Shown one piece after another: positions 33,483-44,074 of a DNA stretch of 64,000 nucleotides. The translations under genes were made by a program, and so were the position numbers. The stretch is from Pelodera strongyloides (taxonomy: Eukaryota > Nematoda > Chromadorea > Rhabditida > Rhabditidae), in assembly GCA_036852015.1 (NCBI GenBank), contig JAANDG010000143.1, forward strand, positions 186,001 through 250,000, in the 5' to 3' direction. The notes beneath the pieces were generated by a model. It was not told where the DNA came from. It did no database searches and worked only from the letters and a program-made list of their open reading frames with translations. How positions within the stretch are numbered: the first letter of the stretch is position 1; the number at the start of each line of letters is the position of its first letter.

Positions 33483-34644
33483 ATCTTATACCCTCTGCCT
33501 TTCGATCGTAATTTTCGTGCAGTGTCTTTCCAGGACTTCGGCCCTTCGTCAAGGACCTCATCGACGATTGTCTTCTAAAAGATTTCAATAAACGCCCGTC
33601 CTTTTCACAACTTTCCGAAACGTTAGTTTATTTTTCCTACGACGCGAAACTTTGGCGCGTGCGCGCCCGGCATATGGCCTGTGCGCGGCCTGCAAAAAAT
33701 GGGTGGGCCCGCACACGGCGCCCCACCCACTACGTTAATCTGGGTTCTTCATACACGCGGAGTTTCCTCCCCATGCGCATGTCTACCAATACCAAGCAGT
33801 GAAAAATACTCTAAAGACGAGGGGGATTGGGAAAATGGCAGATGAGAACATATTTATTTAGGCTCAACACTCGCAGCGGCACCTACCAAAAAGTTCAAGT
33901 CTCACAGATTTTGCCAGTCTCGGAAAAGCTACCAAGGTTGGTTCCCAAAACAATTCACAGGAAATGGGTGAACCCATTTGGTGACGGTTCACTGGTTTTT
34001 TTGGGCCAGCCCATTTGGTGACCACTTCATGACCGTGTGATGACCAAGTTTAATCGAAAACCGTCATTAATTGGTTACCAAAACGTCACGAACAAGTCAC
34101 CAGATGGGTGACGGACCAACGACGCTTTTTCTGTGGTTTCGGTAATTATTTAGTCTGTGTAACTGATATCGAATATGAAAGCGAAAGACTTAACAAATTA
34201 ACAACACTACAAAACGCGCAACTAAATGCACACTGTGAAACATTAGTCTTGCGATCGAACTTGTGATACAGCGCAGATTAGGGCGCGTTCGAAAGATAGA
34301 AAAAAATATCCATTTTCAGCGAGGAGTCTTTCAAAAAATTCCTTTTCCTCCATCCTGAACGGCCGAATAGTTTTTATTTTTTTTATTTCTGGCATCTTAA
34401 ACGCGCCCTTAGCTCCGGTACACCACATTTGTGCCCTAGGTAAGTTCGTGAAGGCGCGGCGATGACCTTGCACACTTATGTGTGCGCGACTACACCCTGA
34501 CTCATGTTTTGATATCACCGCGCACGTCTGTCGCTGGACATACAGACCTAACATTATACGCAAATAATAAAAATCCTTTTCAGAAGTACCTTCATCCGTC
34601 GCATACTCTCCAAACAGAGCGGGAAACCATCGCAAAGGGCTTAA
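26183..34644 (+). CDS. SH2-domain tyrosine kinase, Fer/Fes-like nematode type
   Basis: Cytoplasmic protein tyrosine kinase of about 595 aa. Exons (phases agree): 26183-26228, 27044-27138, 27755-27829, 29201-29269, 29459-29539, 29963-30040, 30246-30350, 30534-30725, 30814-30880, 31123-31163, 31403-31516, 31666-31802, 31907-32025, 32318-32427, 32527-32654, 32920-33040, 33324-33384, 33534-33621, 34584-34644. Residues 1-183 are polar and probably disordered; no F-BAR is present. SH2 about 213-310 ([14 protein letters not shown] holds the phosphotyrosine-binding Arg). Kinase about 322-575: GEGAFGEV, Lys in [29 protein letters not shown], all intact. The activation loop has no Tyr, so switching by loop autophosphorylation is unlikely. 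The ATG sits 14 nt after an acceptor (26168), which suits trans-splicing. Exon 8 may instead begin at 30558. Introns carry MITEs and tRNA-like sequences. Confidence 0.87.
26331..26782 (+). repeat. (TCTCTG)n satellite split by a poly(T) tract
   Basis: About 175 bp of TCTCTG units, then an uninterrupted run of about 38 T (about 26505-26542), then about 240 bp more, fading to CT. It lies in kinase intron 1. Three long open frames here (Ser-Leu, Ser-Val and Glu-Thr repeats) are artefacts. Confidence 0.97.
26836..27017. mobile_element. family A fold-back MITE, copy 8
   Basis: TTAAAGCGAAATGCTGGCCGG and CCGGCCGGTATTTCGCTTTAA ends. It stops 26 nt before kinase exon 2. Confidence 0.85.
27461..27723. 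mobile_element. family E fold-back element, copy 2
   Basis: Complete copy: AAGCCGCGTTCGAGTTGGG at the left, CCCAACTCGAACGCGGCTT at the right. Each arm holds the palindrome GTGGAATTCCGGAATTCCAC. The inner parts match copy 1. It ends 31 nt before kinase exon 3. Confidence 0.87.
27976..28568. mobile_element. family F non-autonomous transposon with long inverted repeats
   Basis: About 590 bp between TTAAAGGGTGAGGTCCACCT and its exact inverse. The arms extend over about 110 nt (TCTGTATCTACCAGAATAAC repeated as its inverse) and enclose unrelated sequence with a long T tract (28330-28364). No transposase frame. It is in kinase intron 3. Confidence 0.85.
29676..29830. mobile_element. family D fold-back MITE, copy 1
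   Basis: Ends GAGGCCGTATTCAC and GTGAATACGGCCTC; inside, CACACAGGGAGCCCTCCCT is shared with copies 2 and 3. In kinase intron 5. Confidence 0.85.
30100..30235 (+). repeat. (GA)n tract
   Basis: GA-rich microsatellite with two GAGAAAGACATGT inserts (about 30138 and 30194), in kinase intron 6, directly before exon 7. Confidence 0.95.
30968..31034 (-). pseudogene. tRNA-like sequence in kinase intron 9
   Basis: On the minus strand, TGGCCTGGTGGTTATG resembles an A box and CGAGTTCGGTCCCGG a B box at tRNA spacing. The stems are incomplete. Confidence 0.4.
31175..31243 (+). pseudogene. tRNA-like sequence in kinase intron 10
   Basis: TGGTGCAGTGGTAGTGCG is a good A box, and AAGGGTTCGATACCT a good B box. 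The acceptor ends do not pair well, so probably a SINE head or a dead tRNA. Confidence 0.45.
31812..31893 (-). pseudogene. tRNA-like sequence in kinase intron 12
   Basis: On the minus strand, AATGGCTCAGTGGTAGGTGG is a strong A-box match. The B-box region reads AGGGATCGGTTCCTGC, that is, changed from the GGTTCGATCCC form. This intron is only 104 nt, and the element fills most of it. Confidence 0.45.
33420..33482 (+). repeat. (CT)n microsatellite
   Basis: CT-rich tract in kinase intron 17 with no further structure. Confidence 0.9.
33957..34130. mobile_element. family G element, copy 1
   Basis: GGGTGAACCCATTTGGTGACGG with imperfect inverse GTCACCAGATGGGTGAC at the right. Related copies are at 53490-53627 and 58876-59333. 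Confidence 0.65.
34275..34413. mobile_element. family H MITE, short copy
   Basis: Ends GGGCGCGTT and AACGCGCCC with flanking TTA on both sides, a three-base duplication typical of PIF/Harbinger insertions. A longer relative is at 50649-50937. Confidence 0.6.
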
Positions 34645-35956
34645 AACAATAATTGCTTGCTACCGTAACTTAATTAGCTTAGGGACCCTACCTCAACTTA
34701 TGAAATTAGCTTTACGTCTAATTCTACTAACACACCACCTCTTAAAGGGAATAGTACACCTGATTTATTAAGTTGCGCTTATCATAGATCATAGGTATCA
34801 TCTATTTTATTATGATACCTATGGTAGTATCTCACCAACAGTCCTCTTACGTTATTGCACGCAGAGTTTTACGTAAACCCGGTAAATAACTCCAGCTGTT
34901 TTTCAACTCATCAGACTTTACACTCTATATTACTCGTCAATTACTTGTTACATTCTGTTAAAAGAAAATTGAATTGAACTAGTATTATATGTACTAAATT
35001 TACTATTAATTAAAACTCGAATAAATAATTATTAATCTTTACGTCATCAATTCAACAAGCAAACTGATAGTACAGAACAAAACCAAACAAAAATTGTTCA
35101 GAACATTAGGATTATTAAAAAATGGCAACCTTAAAATTAAAAAAAGAATCACGAAAGACTAACGACAAAGAATGTTAGAATGTACAGCAGATAGTGCATA
35201 ACATTAACTTAAAGCGGTCTGACACGTGGTAACACGGTGAACAATTTGCAACGACACATCGGAATGCAGTGGTCCCGCAGTTCACATATCGCTTGTTATA
35301 CCGCTTTAACAATAAGAGGAAATATATCAATGTAGTAAAATAACGACAAGATAAGGGTGGTCGTGCTCACACTCTCTAACTTCTAACAAAAGAAATCTTA
35401 GAGGTAAGCTACAGTAATCTAACGTAACGTAACGTAACATACGTAGCCCTGAACTAAATTACCAAAAGTGAAGAAATCATCAACAAACCTCGTGAACAAT
35501 CTTGACCCGTGAACCTATTTTTACATAGTACACCTTTCATACGGATCCATTACAATACTAGGCCTTGATGGTAACAGTCTAATTTACCTCGACAGTATGA
35601 TACTACCTCGATACTAGATCAGAGGCCGTATTCATCAACACACAGGGAGCCCTCCCTAAGGCTCACGACGCTCTGAATCTCTTCCGCTCTCGCACTCTTT
35701 AGCACCTTGAGGAGGCCAGGGAGGGCTCCCTGCGTGTTGGTGAGTACTACCTCGGAATAATTTGGTATGAGAATCTATAGTTAACTTGTTCAAAGAGTCA
35801 CCTACACGGATCTAACCCTAACCCTAGACACAAACCCAAATAACGAATATAGACACGCTATATACTCCTTAAATCTCAACCCAAGAAAATCAATATCCAC
35901 TTATCGATTTTATCCGTACAAGAGCAAAGAACGCACAACTCTGACGTCACTCCACT
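34645..35956. other. convergent intergenic region, kinase and C2CH gene
   Basis: Contains the two 3' ends, a possible poly(A) signal AATAAA at 35020-35025 for the kinase, an inverted-repeat remnant with TTAAAGCGG ends (about 35211-35309), a family D MITE (35622-35753) and a GTAAC tandem (35423-35440). No gene seen. Confidence 0.6.
35622..35753. mobile_element. family D fold-back MITE, copy 2
   Basis: GAGGCCGTATTCATCAACAC at the left, GTGTTGGTGAGTACTACCTC at the right, and GGGAGCCCTCCCT inside both arms. Confidence 0.82.
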
Positions 35957-36855
35957 CTATCCTTCATATCCCTGATCCTCAAGCTCTTCTTTCACAACCG
36001 GTTTAGCTACCGTATCCGGTTCCTGCCGACTTGGTCCACTATTCGGAGTCGCAAATGGATCATCTTCGTCGTCTTTACACAGTACTAAAGTCTGCGTATT
36101 GGGATGAGTTTCTTGACTACCTGACTGCTCTTCTATATCGTCCATTGGTTCTGAAAGAGAATACTGTAATGAGTACGGTATATGAAAGATTAGGGGAATA
36201 CGGTAACTAGTACGGTATATCAAAGATTAAGGGAATAAAAGAATGAGTACTGTACATGAAAGATTAGGGAAATACGGTAATGAGTACAGTATATGAGAGA
36301 TTAGGCGAATACAGTAATGAATACGGTATAAGAAAGAATGGCTCCAAGGTATCAACCGAAAAAATCTACTTTCCAATCGTCATCATAGGCCGTTTTCACA
36401 AAAATTTAACGCTAGCATAGGTTACAGGCGTCTCTTGTTTAGCGCGCTCTCTCGGCTTTCTCTGTTTTTGTCAGGGACGGAACCAAAATATTCCAAAGCC
36501 AGCAGACAGTTTTTGAAACAGGCGATGCTGCTCGTTTTTTTTCTAATTCTAGCGCTAGCGCACACTACATATGGGAATGTAGTTGTCCATCATACGTATC
36601 AAAAACCGGCAGTTATACCGCTTTAAAACAATTTCAATCAAGCAAAAACCCACCATTTTTGATCACCGAACTGAGTGGGGTTTCTGGTTCCGGTGTGGTT
36701 CGCGGCTCTAAAGGAAAAAAAATTACATTCTGAAAAGAAGAGACGCCTACTATCGCAACCACTTGTGTGGCAGGAAAAGATAGTAGGGACTCTTGGGGCT
36801 TCAAGAATAAAGAGGCATTATAAAACCCGGTGGTACTCGGGTACTCCTAATTGAA

Positions 36856-36910
<55 letters not shown>

Positions 36911-39900
36911 AGAGAGAGAGACAGAGAGAGCGAGAGAGAGCGAGAGAGAGAGAGGGAGAGAGAGGGAGAGAGAGAAATAGGAAAGAGAGAAGGTGGGGAC
37001 ACCTTTAAAACAAATAATCAATAAAACCCAGAACCCACCACTTTTGAGGACTGGCTCCGATTGGGCAGCAGTCTCTGGCTCTGGAGTGGTTCGTTGTTCT
37101 GAAGCAAACAATAGATACGAATACCATAAAATATAAAATATAAACCACTCTCTACTCTACAGTAAGTCATTTACAATAACTACAGTCATCTACCTATAAG
37201 TACCGTAACACAGTATCTCATCAAGAACCATACCTGCTTTAACCGTAGCTTCGGCTACAGTAGTAGTGGTCACCAACTGCTTAACAGTTCGTTTCCGAAT
37301 TTTGCGTACCACTTGGGTTGGGATAGGTACTGGTAAATTATCGTCGTCATAAATACTCTCAAGTGGTTGATCAGCGGTAGACGAGGTAGAAGTGCACGGC
37401 TCATCTAACGGCTCATCTAAAAGTTTGAATAACGAAAATGTTACTAGACTCACGACACATCTCATCCTTATAGTCTACCTATTAAAGCGAAATGCCCGCC
37501 GGTTTTTGAAACGCATCACGTACGCCTGTTTTCTTATACAGCACCAGCCGTTCGAAGAGCCCTACGGGCTCTTCTCCGACTGGAGGAATCGGCCTTCGGC
37601 CGATTGTTTCCCTATTTAAAAAAGAATTGCTACAATGCAAAAAGTTAACTCTCGGCTCTTTCTCCTCCCACACATTCACGCATCTCTGATTGTTGAAACG
37701 TATAATAATCACTTTGGATCTCCACTCGACTAATGCTACCATGCAAATTTGCCATTGACGGTGTTGTATGTTGGGCAGAGGATTATCCTTGTGATAAGCT
37801 AGCGTAGTTCAACAGGTAAAGCGTTGGACTATGAATCGAGAGGTTGTGCGCTGCTGTGGGTTCGAATCTCGCCAGCGGCAAAGATTTTGTATGCTATGCG
37901 CTATGCCAATAGAAAATTTTCTTTATGAACAGGTTTCGTTATGTTCACACAAACAAAAAAGTAAACTCTTCTCCTTTATATAATAAGATAGCATATGCAA
38001 ATGATCATAAATCGGATTAAAAAATCGAGCAAATTAGCATTAATACGTAATAATTCAGTTGTCCACGACGCGTTTCAAAAACCGGCCGGTATTTCGCTTC
38101 ATTTGATGAGTCTCGCTCCCTGGTTCAAACTTCCAGAATGCGTTCGAAATGGTTCATTCGGTTATTCGTTACTTGACCCTCTCTATGCCAATGACCCACC
38201 TAGTTTATTATAAGAAATGAAAACTGACCTTCTTATAATCCCTTAGATCCCTTAATATTACAAACCCTCAGGGAGTCCCTTATAATAAACTATCTATCAA
38301 TGCAAACTTCACTGACTAAATCAAAATTTAACGCGAAAAATTCTCACGTATTTATGCTAATTTACTCGAATTACTCCAATTTACACTCATTTGCATAAGC
38401 TGCATAAGAATGATGGTGTACTCGATGCGTTTAAAAAACCGGCCGGAATTTCACTTTAAAGAAAAAAGAACTCACCCTTGATAGCATTGCATATCTCATC
38501 CAGCTCTTCTTTCTTCACAGTGGCCAGAGAGTCGGTCTCAATCGTCTCGGGCACATAGTGCCTTTTACACACTCGAATATCTGAGGCACGCATTGCGAGA
38601 AGTCTAAACAGCGAAGAAGGTTTGTGGATTTCAGGGAATAAATTAGGTCCGCATCTCAAAATTTTGGGGACGTGATTTAGACTAATTTGCATATAAAGCA
38701 TTATGGATCGGGAGTGATTTAGACTAATTTGCATATAATGCTTTACGGATCGGGAGTGATTTAGACTAATTTGCATATAATGCTTTACGGATCGGGAGTG
38801 ATTTAGACTAATTTGCATATAATGCTTTACGGATCGGGAGGTGCTTTAGACTAATCGTCCGCATATGGCGGGGTGTTTTATGCTATGGGATTTATAGATT
38901 TGAATTCGGTGCTTAGTTGGGGTACGGCATTCGGAAATACGCAGTAAGCTAGGTTTTTTCTGGCATTTGTTAGGGATCCTTTTTGAATGTGAATTGATAT
39001 ATAGTGCTAAGGACGTTGTTTTCGTCGTATAAGTCATGGTGAACCTGCTCACCATTACAGTTGGACGACCAGTTTTCATCATATCTTAATACAGTAATCT
39101 ACAACAATACAGCTATTACAAAAATCTACAGTAATACAGTTATACAGTATAGCATATAGTACGCACGACTAGCAGCATAACATTTTACAGTATATGCTCC
39201 CAAATACTTGAGCACAGGAGAGTAAGCCCACAAAAATGAGGCGCTGTTCATTACCTGCACCACCTCCTTTGGTTTGGTAGATGTAAGATCTACCATCGTA
39301 TTGCCACACTACTACTAGCTGTTGAGCGTTATGGCGGGGTTAGCCATAAAGCTCGCGGACGAAAATACCCTCTCAATCTGGTAAACCTATACTACTTGTT
39401 AGCAAAGTATTTGCTGTAACAGGGTTTACAACATCAACGGAAACTAAAAACGCAATAAAATATACATACTTGTCCTTAAATCCCGATGGTAGCGGCCTCT
39501 CTAACCCTTTGAGGAAGTAGCCCGCAACGCATTCCGAAGGCGTCACCAGTTCATTGCAGTACTCACAGAAGGCACAGTATATGTAGAGCTGTAAATGGAA
39601 AAATAACAGCCAGTTTTCGAAAAAGTATTTTGAACACAACTACATTCCTAGTTACGCTAAGAGTGGGTTACGTTGCGGTCGATTTTGTATTCTAACAATA
39701 AGCCCACTTTTTGCACATAATGCAGTAAGTAATGTTTCACAAAATGGCTCCTCGACCGGTCTAAACACATCATCAATTGAGTGATGTTTGTAATACATTA
39801 TACCGTTGGTGCACAGATTATGGGGCTATATAGTCATCACTTCCCTGGCCTGGAAGCCTTCGGGGAACAAGCCACTAACAACCTCCACAATGTAATCGCT

Positions 39901-42896
39901 AAACTATCGCGAAGCTACATAACAAACTGACGTATTCAAAACAGGCTCAATAAGAACGAATTTTGAAACATCAATGAGCTTAAGCCCAAAAAGCCATACC
40001 TCTCCTCGAAGCACCCGAACGCAGTTCTCTGGAACGTGCTTTGGACAAAGGCGTACTCGTGGCGTGAGCGTAACTCCCAGAAACTTGGATACGCCAAGCA
40101 ATGATATATGGTTGTACATGTGGTACTCGGGTGCGTAGGTGGCACCGCATAGTGAACAAGCCTCCTGAAACAGCGCATTTGTCTAGAATACCGTTTCTTA
40201 GAAACCGCTTGTCATATAGCTTTAAAGGCCTATCCCCCATGTGCACGAGTGTCTGGTCAAGTATGCTAATTATGTCGACTAACAAATTAAAGCGAAATAC
40301 CCTCCAGTTTTTGAAACACATCGAAAATTCACCCAGCATATGTAAATGAACATAAATCCGAATGAAAACCCGACCCAATTCGAGCCAATATAGCATGGGT
40401 TCACGATGAGTTTCACAAACCGGCTGTTATACCGCTCTAAGGAAATTAAAAAAAAACTTTGAAAATATGCACCTACCTGTAAAACTCCCGGCGCATAATG
40501 CTTACGACAGATGCGCATCGGCGCGTGTGTCATCCGACCGGAAGAAAGTCTAAAAGAATAAAATGAATAAAATATTATTGTGTCATTTCGCAACAATGAG
40601 CTCAATCCTCGTACACTAACTATGTAAAGTACGATTACTGGGCACAGTACACACCACCCCAAATACATAAATCTAGAAAAACAACTTGATATAATCAAAT
40701 GGTAAATAAACAACGCATAAGTTTGTTCATGTAGAGATTTGTCGTGGAAGAAACTAGACGCAATTTGGATTTTCGACACTTCGTTTGTCTAATGTAACTG
40801 TTCCGTGCATGATTTTACATGCGCACACGATAACTTATGTCTTACTACGATACAACGTAAGGACCTTTCTGGTGGAAAAAACACCTCGGTGAGTTTTGTT
40901 ATAAAAGGTGACCGCATCGGACACAATCGACAACTAGGCCCTATACTCTCTTGGGACAGCGACTTAGGCATTGCGCCATCTGACGCCGGCTCTAACTAAG
41001 CTCACCGTAGAACGAGCTCTTGTCCAGCAGTTCTCGGCAGGTCCGTCGCCCGTCGTACTTCGATCGAGTCGCCCGGCCGGCATACATTCTTACAGTGTTC
41101 ACAGTAGACACAGTTCACGGCCACCTAAAAGATATTCATTTTTATCAGGTGACGCAGATTTGAATGTTCCCAAAGGGAAGCCCAAAAAAAATCTCAACGA
41201 CTACAAACTTCACCGTACTGACAGTGTGTAAAGTGTAAAGCTACAGACACCAAACTACATATTCTCCTTCGGCAAATCTGACAAACTACAGACTACAAAC
41301 ACCCCTCACCTTGAATAAACTGGTCTTGGACGTCAACGCCGACCCGCCGGGCATGTCTCCCTTTCTTCCCAGTGGCTCCTCCTTTCCGAAGATTGCTGCG
41401 GGAAGATGTACCCGGCAGAGGAACAAGCCATCATCGGGCACTTGTATATTGAGCATTTGCTCCATCGCCATGGCCGACGCGCTATTCTCGGGAATAACAA
41501 AGGGCACGCCCACCCGGCCACACAGGCTGCACGAGGCGAGGAGAGACTGAAAAATAGACATCACAGTAATCGAGCTGAGAGAGAGAGGGAGAGACAGAGA
41601 GAGACAGAGACAGACAGAGACAGAAAGAGAGAGAGAGAGAGAGGTGGCCTAATAACACTATAATTAATGAACAATAATGTAATTCAAAAAAGCACTCACA
41701 TCGGCGCTAACTTCTGCCGGGTAGAATCTTTTGATTGGTTTTTTGAATCCCCGTAGTGGGATACCCTCCCTTTTCATGATTTTCTTCGTATTCAGAAATG
41801 AGGATTCCGGAGGTCCAAACCATCTATCGTCCACGTGATCATCACAGATGTAGATCTCCATACCGGTGCTCTTCTGCAAGAAACAGATGGATGAATTACA
41901 AGGGGTGGCACGCTCCCTTCACAGATACAGAACATATACATATATTCTACTACCATAAAGCTAAAGCCTGGATTGGCAAAAATAGGAAGAACAATTAGAT
42001 CATGAGTAAAGGCAATGCTACAGTAGTTGCACATACTCGACGTACATGTTTATTAGAAGCTCACGGGAGCGGAAGGTCCATAGCTTACCGATCCGGATGC
42101 GTTAGTGAATAAAAGTGGTAAAAATTGAGTTAACTCACCTTTCTAAACACGCTCGTCAAACGTGTTCCACAATTCTCCAGACGGTTTTCAAAAAACTCGG
42201 CGCCAGCAATGTTGTTTATCTAAATAAATTCCCATTCTAATATTAATAACTAAAAACTTCCATCAAAAAAGAGACCTCAAGTACCGCTGCTAGCCGACCA
42301 ACCCGAGAATTGCAACACCTCTAAGGCACAGAACTTCACAAGTAGCGTTAAAGCGAAATACCGGCCGATTTTTGAAACGCATCGGGGACAACTGAATTCT
42401 TACGAATTTATGCTAATTTGCTCGATTTTTTATTCTAATTTATGTTCACTTGCATACGCTGCCAATGTGCTCGATGCGTTTCAAAAACCGGCCGGTATTT
42501 CGCTTTAAAAAGAACATAATACCTTAGTATCTACACAAATAACTCCGAAAGGAAGTTGATTTATACGACGAACACCGTCCTTGGCATAGTTCTCCAACTC
42601 ACAGACTCAGATACACACCAAAGGATCCCAAAAAACCTAGCTTACTACATATTTCCGCATACCGTACCCCAAATAAACACCGAATTCAAATCTATAAATC
42701 CACAAACCTTCTTCGCTTTCTCCAGGTCCGGTATCACTGCAAAGCAATAGGCACACTGGGTGACTACTTCCGTCTCCAGCTTTACAACTGCTTGTACTCC
42801 ATCCCTATTCCCAGTAGCAGTTCCGTTCAGGGAACTGGCTCCCGGCTTCTTCAGACCACTTCCTCCGGGCCTGGGCGCCGGCGCACGTACCGACAT
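35957..42896 (-). CDS. multi-C2CH zinc-module protein, HIM-17-like
   Basis: About 616 aa. Exons in transcript order, phases agreeing: 42896-42708, 42597-42523, 42219-42139, 41873-41700, 41546-41310, 41124-41006, 40549-40477, 40164-40000, 39588-39470, 38603-38476, 37416-37234, 37098-37039, 36707-36654, 36150-35957. The ATG is 16 nt after an acceptor at 42913. Five modules have a CxxC followed by CxxH: QCAYC/ICDDH, CSLC/LCRVH, CVYC/ICRKH, CSLC/LCPKH, CAFC/VCKRH. The spacing is THAP-like, and repeated modules of this kind are described for the Caenorhabditis chromatin protein HIM-17; LIN-36-type proteins are an alternative. The tail is acidic and rich in Pro and Thr, with a basic patch (VRKIRKRTVK). 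A DNA or chromatin role is inferred from the zinc pattern alone. Confidence 0.7.
36168..36335 (-). repeat. 41-bp tandem repeat next to the last exon
   Basis: About four imperfect units containing GAGTACGGTATATGAAAGAT and TAGGGGAATACGGTAAT. It begins 17 nt from the acceptor side of the last exon of the C2CH gene. Confidence 0.8.
36600..36626. mobile_element. family A-related MITE end
   Basis: ATCAAAAACCGGCAGTTATA followed by CCGCTTTAA matches a family A right end with the variant TTATACCGC. The other half lies within about 36400-36560 and is too diverged to bound. Confidence 0.5.
36858..36985 (-). repeat. (GA)n tract
   Basis: GA microsatellite of about 125 bp in the intron between the two duplicated small exons of the C2CH gene. 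Confidence 0.95.
37552..37605. repeat. double GC-rich hairpin
   Basis: GAAGAGCCC-TAC-GGGCTCTTC is followed 10 nt later by AATCGGCC-TTC-GGCCGATT; both are perfect. An eroded relative (CTTCTCCGACACCGACTGGAGGAATCGG) is at about 52306-52335. Confidence 0.85.
37794..37877 (+). pseudogene. tRNA-like sequence inside the insertion
   Basis: T arm GTGGG-TTCGAAT-CTCGC is complete with a perfect B box. The D region TAGTTCAACAGGTAAAGC and anticodon loop CTATGAA are plausible. The acceptor stem has only four of seven pairs and the variable region is long. Likely a pseudogene or SINE head. Confidence 0.45.
38325..38459. mobile_element. family A MITE, copy 10 (left end truncated)
   Basis: The centre and right end are intact (GATGCGTTTAAAAAACCGG ... 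TTTCACTTTAA). The left end only keeps AACGCGAAAAATTCTCACG. It lies 16 nt from the splice donor side of C2CH exon 10. Confidence 0.7.
38668..38850 (-). repeat. 42-bp tandem repeat
   Basis: Four units of about 42 bp containing GATTTAGACTAATTTGCATA and GGATCGGGAGT; the first and last diverge. The open frame across it is a composition artefact. Confidence 0.92.
40287..40440. mobile_element. family A MITE, copy 11
   Basis: TTAAAGCGAAATACCCTCCAG at the left. The right end is diverged (ACCGGCTGTTATACCGCTCTAA). It lies 36 nt from C2CH exon 7. Confidence 0.72.
41575..41645 (-). repeat. (GAGACA)n tract
   Basis: GAGA/GACAGA microsatellite, 28 nt upstream of C2CH exon 5 on the transcribed strand. Confidence 0.93.
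42348..42508. mobile_element. family A MITE, copy 12
   Basis: Both ends intact (TTAAAGCGAAATACCGGCC and its inverse). It ends 14 nt from C2CH exon 2, just inside the intron from the donor. Confidence 0.87.
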
Positions 42897-42912
42897 TTAG
42901 TGAAAACCGGTC

Positions 42913-44074
42913 TGAAAAAAAAATATACTTAACTTTACATAAAAAATAAAACTGTACTGAAAAGAAGGAGCGCTCTCCAAAATTATGACTACGTGCGAGG
43001 GTGCGAGGGTACCGCTAATACCGTACCCCAAAACAACCCATACCACACTAGAGGTGCACCGGGAAGTTATCTGTAACAGTCACCCCAACCATACGCACAA
43101 GCTTCAAGATATCTCATGGCATAGAATACACCTCATAATCAAGCCGTTGCTTCAATACACATTCCATCACAATAAACAAATATAACTATTTTATTTCAAC
43201 ACCAGTCGGCTCACGCCGCCTGAGGCGACTTACATGGAAATATGATTGGTTTGGCATGGGCATACTTATATACAAAGTTTCAAACGTATCATAAGAAATT
43301 AACATAATAGAAAACAATTGCATATGCATACTTTGATATTGAGCTGCGGCACTCTTTTTATACCCGAACAGGAAATTTGCATTTCGTAACGCACATCGGT
43401 ATGCAAATTAGGCTACAGTTACTCTTTTATATAATAAAGATATACAGTCAATGAAAAAGGTTGTGATTGCTTTAAAAAGACAAAATATTTAAGGCGAAAA
43501 AGCTGTCGGTTTTTGAAACTTGAAACGCATCGTGCACAACTGAATTCTTACGTATTTATGCTAAGTTGCTCGAATTGAGCTCGATTTTTATTCTAATTTC
43601 TGTTACGTTACATAAGAATGCAAGTGTACTCGATGTGTTTCAAAAACCGGCCGGTATTTCGCTTTGAATAGATTGCAAATCTGAGATCCCTTATTCTACA
43701 TAACAATGCAAGGATAGAGACCCGCATCCTAGAGCAATACCACTGTTACTCCTAACTTAAAGGTACCACGAAAAGGTTTTCCAAATTCCAAACACAGGCA
43801 AAGTGCAAAACGCTCCAAAATAAACGTTATCAAGTCTATCATAATTAAAATGACAAGCAGGAAATTTTAAGTTATAGAAACAAAATATAAAAGCAGTTTT
43901 AGACTCTGATGAGCCCAGTTAGCAAGTTCAACAACAACGGAAACAATAAATAAACCAATAAAAGTCAACAATTGAATCCCAGGCCCATAACAAACAAAAC
44001 AAACTAACAAAAAAAAATCAAGTTACACATTCAACAATCACCAAACTACAGAACTACAGACTACAGACTACAAA
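42913..44074. other. intergenic region between the C2CH gene and RNMT
   Basis: No gene seen. It contains a family A copy (43488-43668). Around 43255-43450 AT-rich sequence has several ATATGCAAATT-like words. On the minus strand this is the 3' flank of RNMT and the 5' flank of the C2CH gene. Confidence 0.6.
43488..43668. mobile_element. family A MITE, copy 13
   Basis: The left end is diverged (TTAAGGCGAAAAAGCTGTCGG), with GAAACTTGAAACGCATCG in place of GAAACGCATCG. The right end is intact up to CGCTTTGAA. Confidence 0.78.

Larger units (their letters stand above)
37482..38100. mobile_element. family A MITE, copy 9, split by a 450-bp insertion
   Basis: The left half is 37482-37540 (TTAAAGCGAAATGCCCGCCGG). 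The right half is about 37991-38100 and ends CCGGCCGGTATTTCGCTT. Between them lies foreign sequence with two adjacent hairpins (37553-37604) and a tRNA-like region (about 37794-37877). The insertion is younger than the MITE. Confidence 0.7.

Noticed and set aside
38456..38818. 120-codon frame with MQISLNHSRS repeats
   Set aside because: It reads through the 42-bp tandem repeat; only the part at 38476-38603 is a real exon.
40888..40937. A possible extra zinc exon (RCRLCPMRSPF) in the C2CH gene
   Set aside because: Including it breaks the phase to the next exon unless a poor donor is used. Joining 41006 directly to 40549 keeps phase and parallels the 39470/38603 pair.
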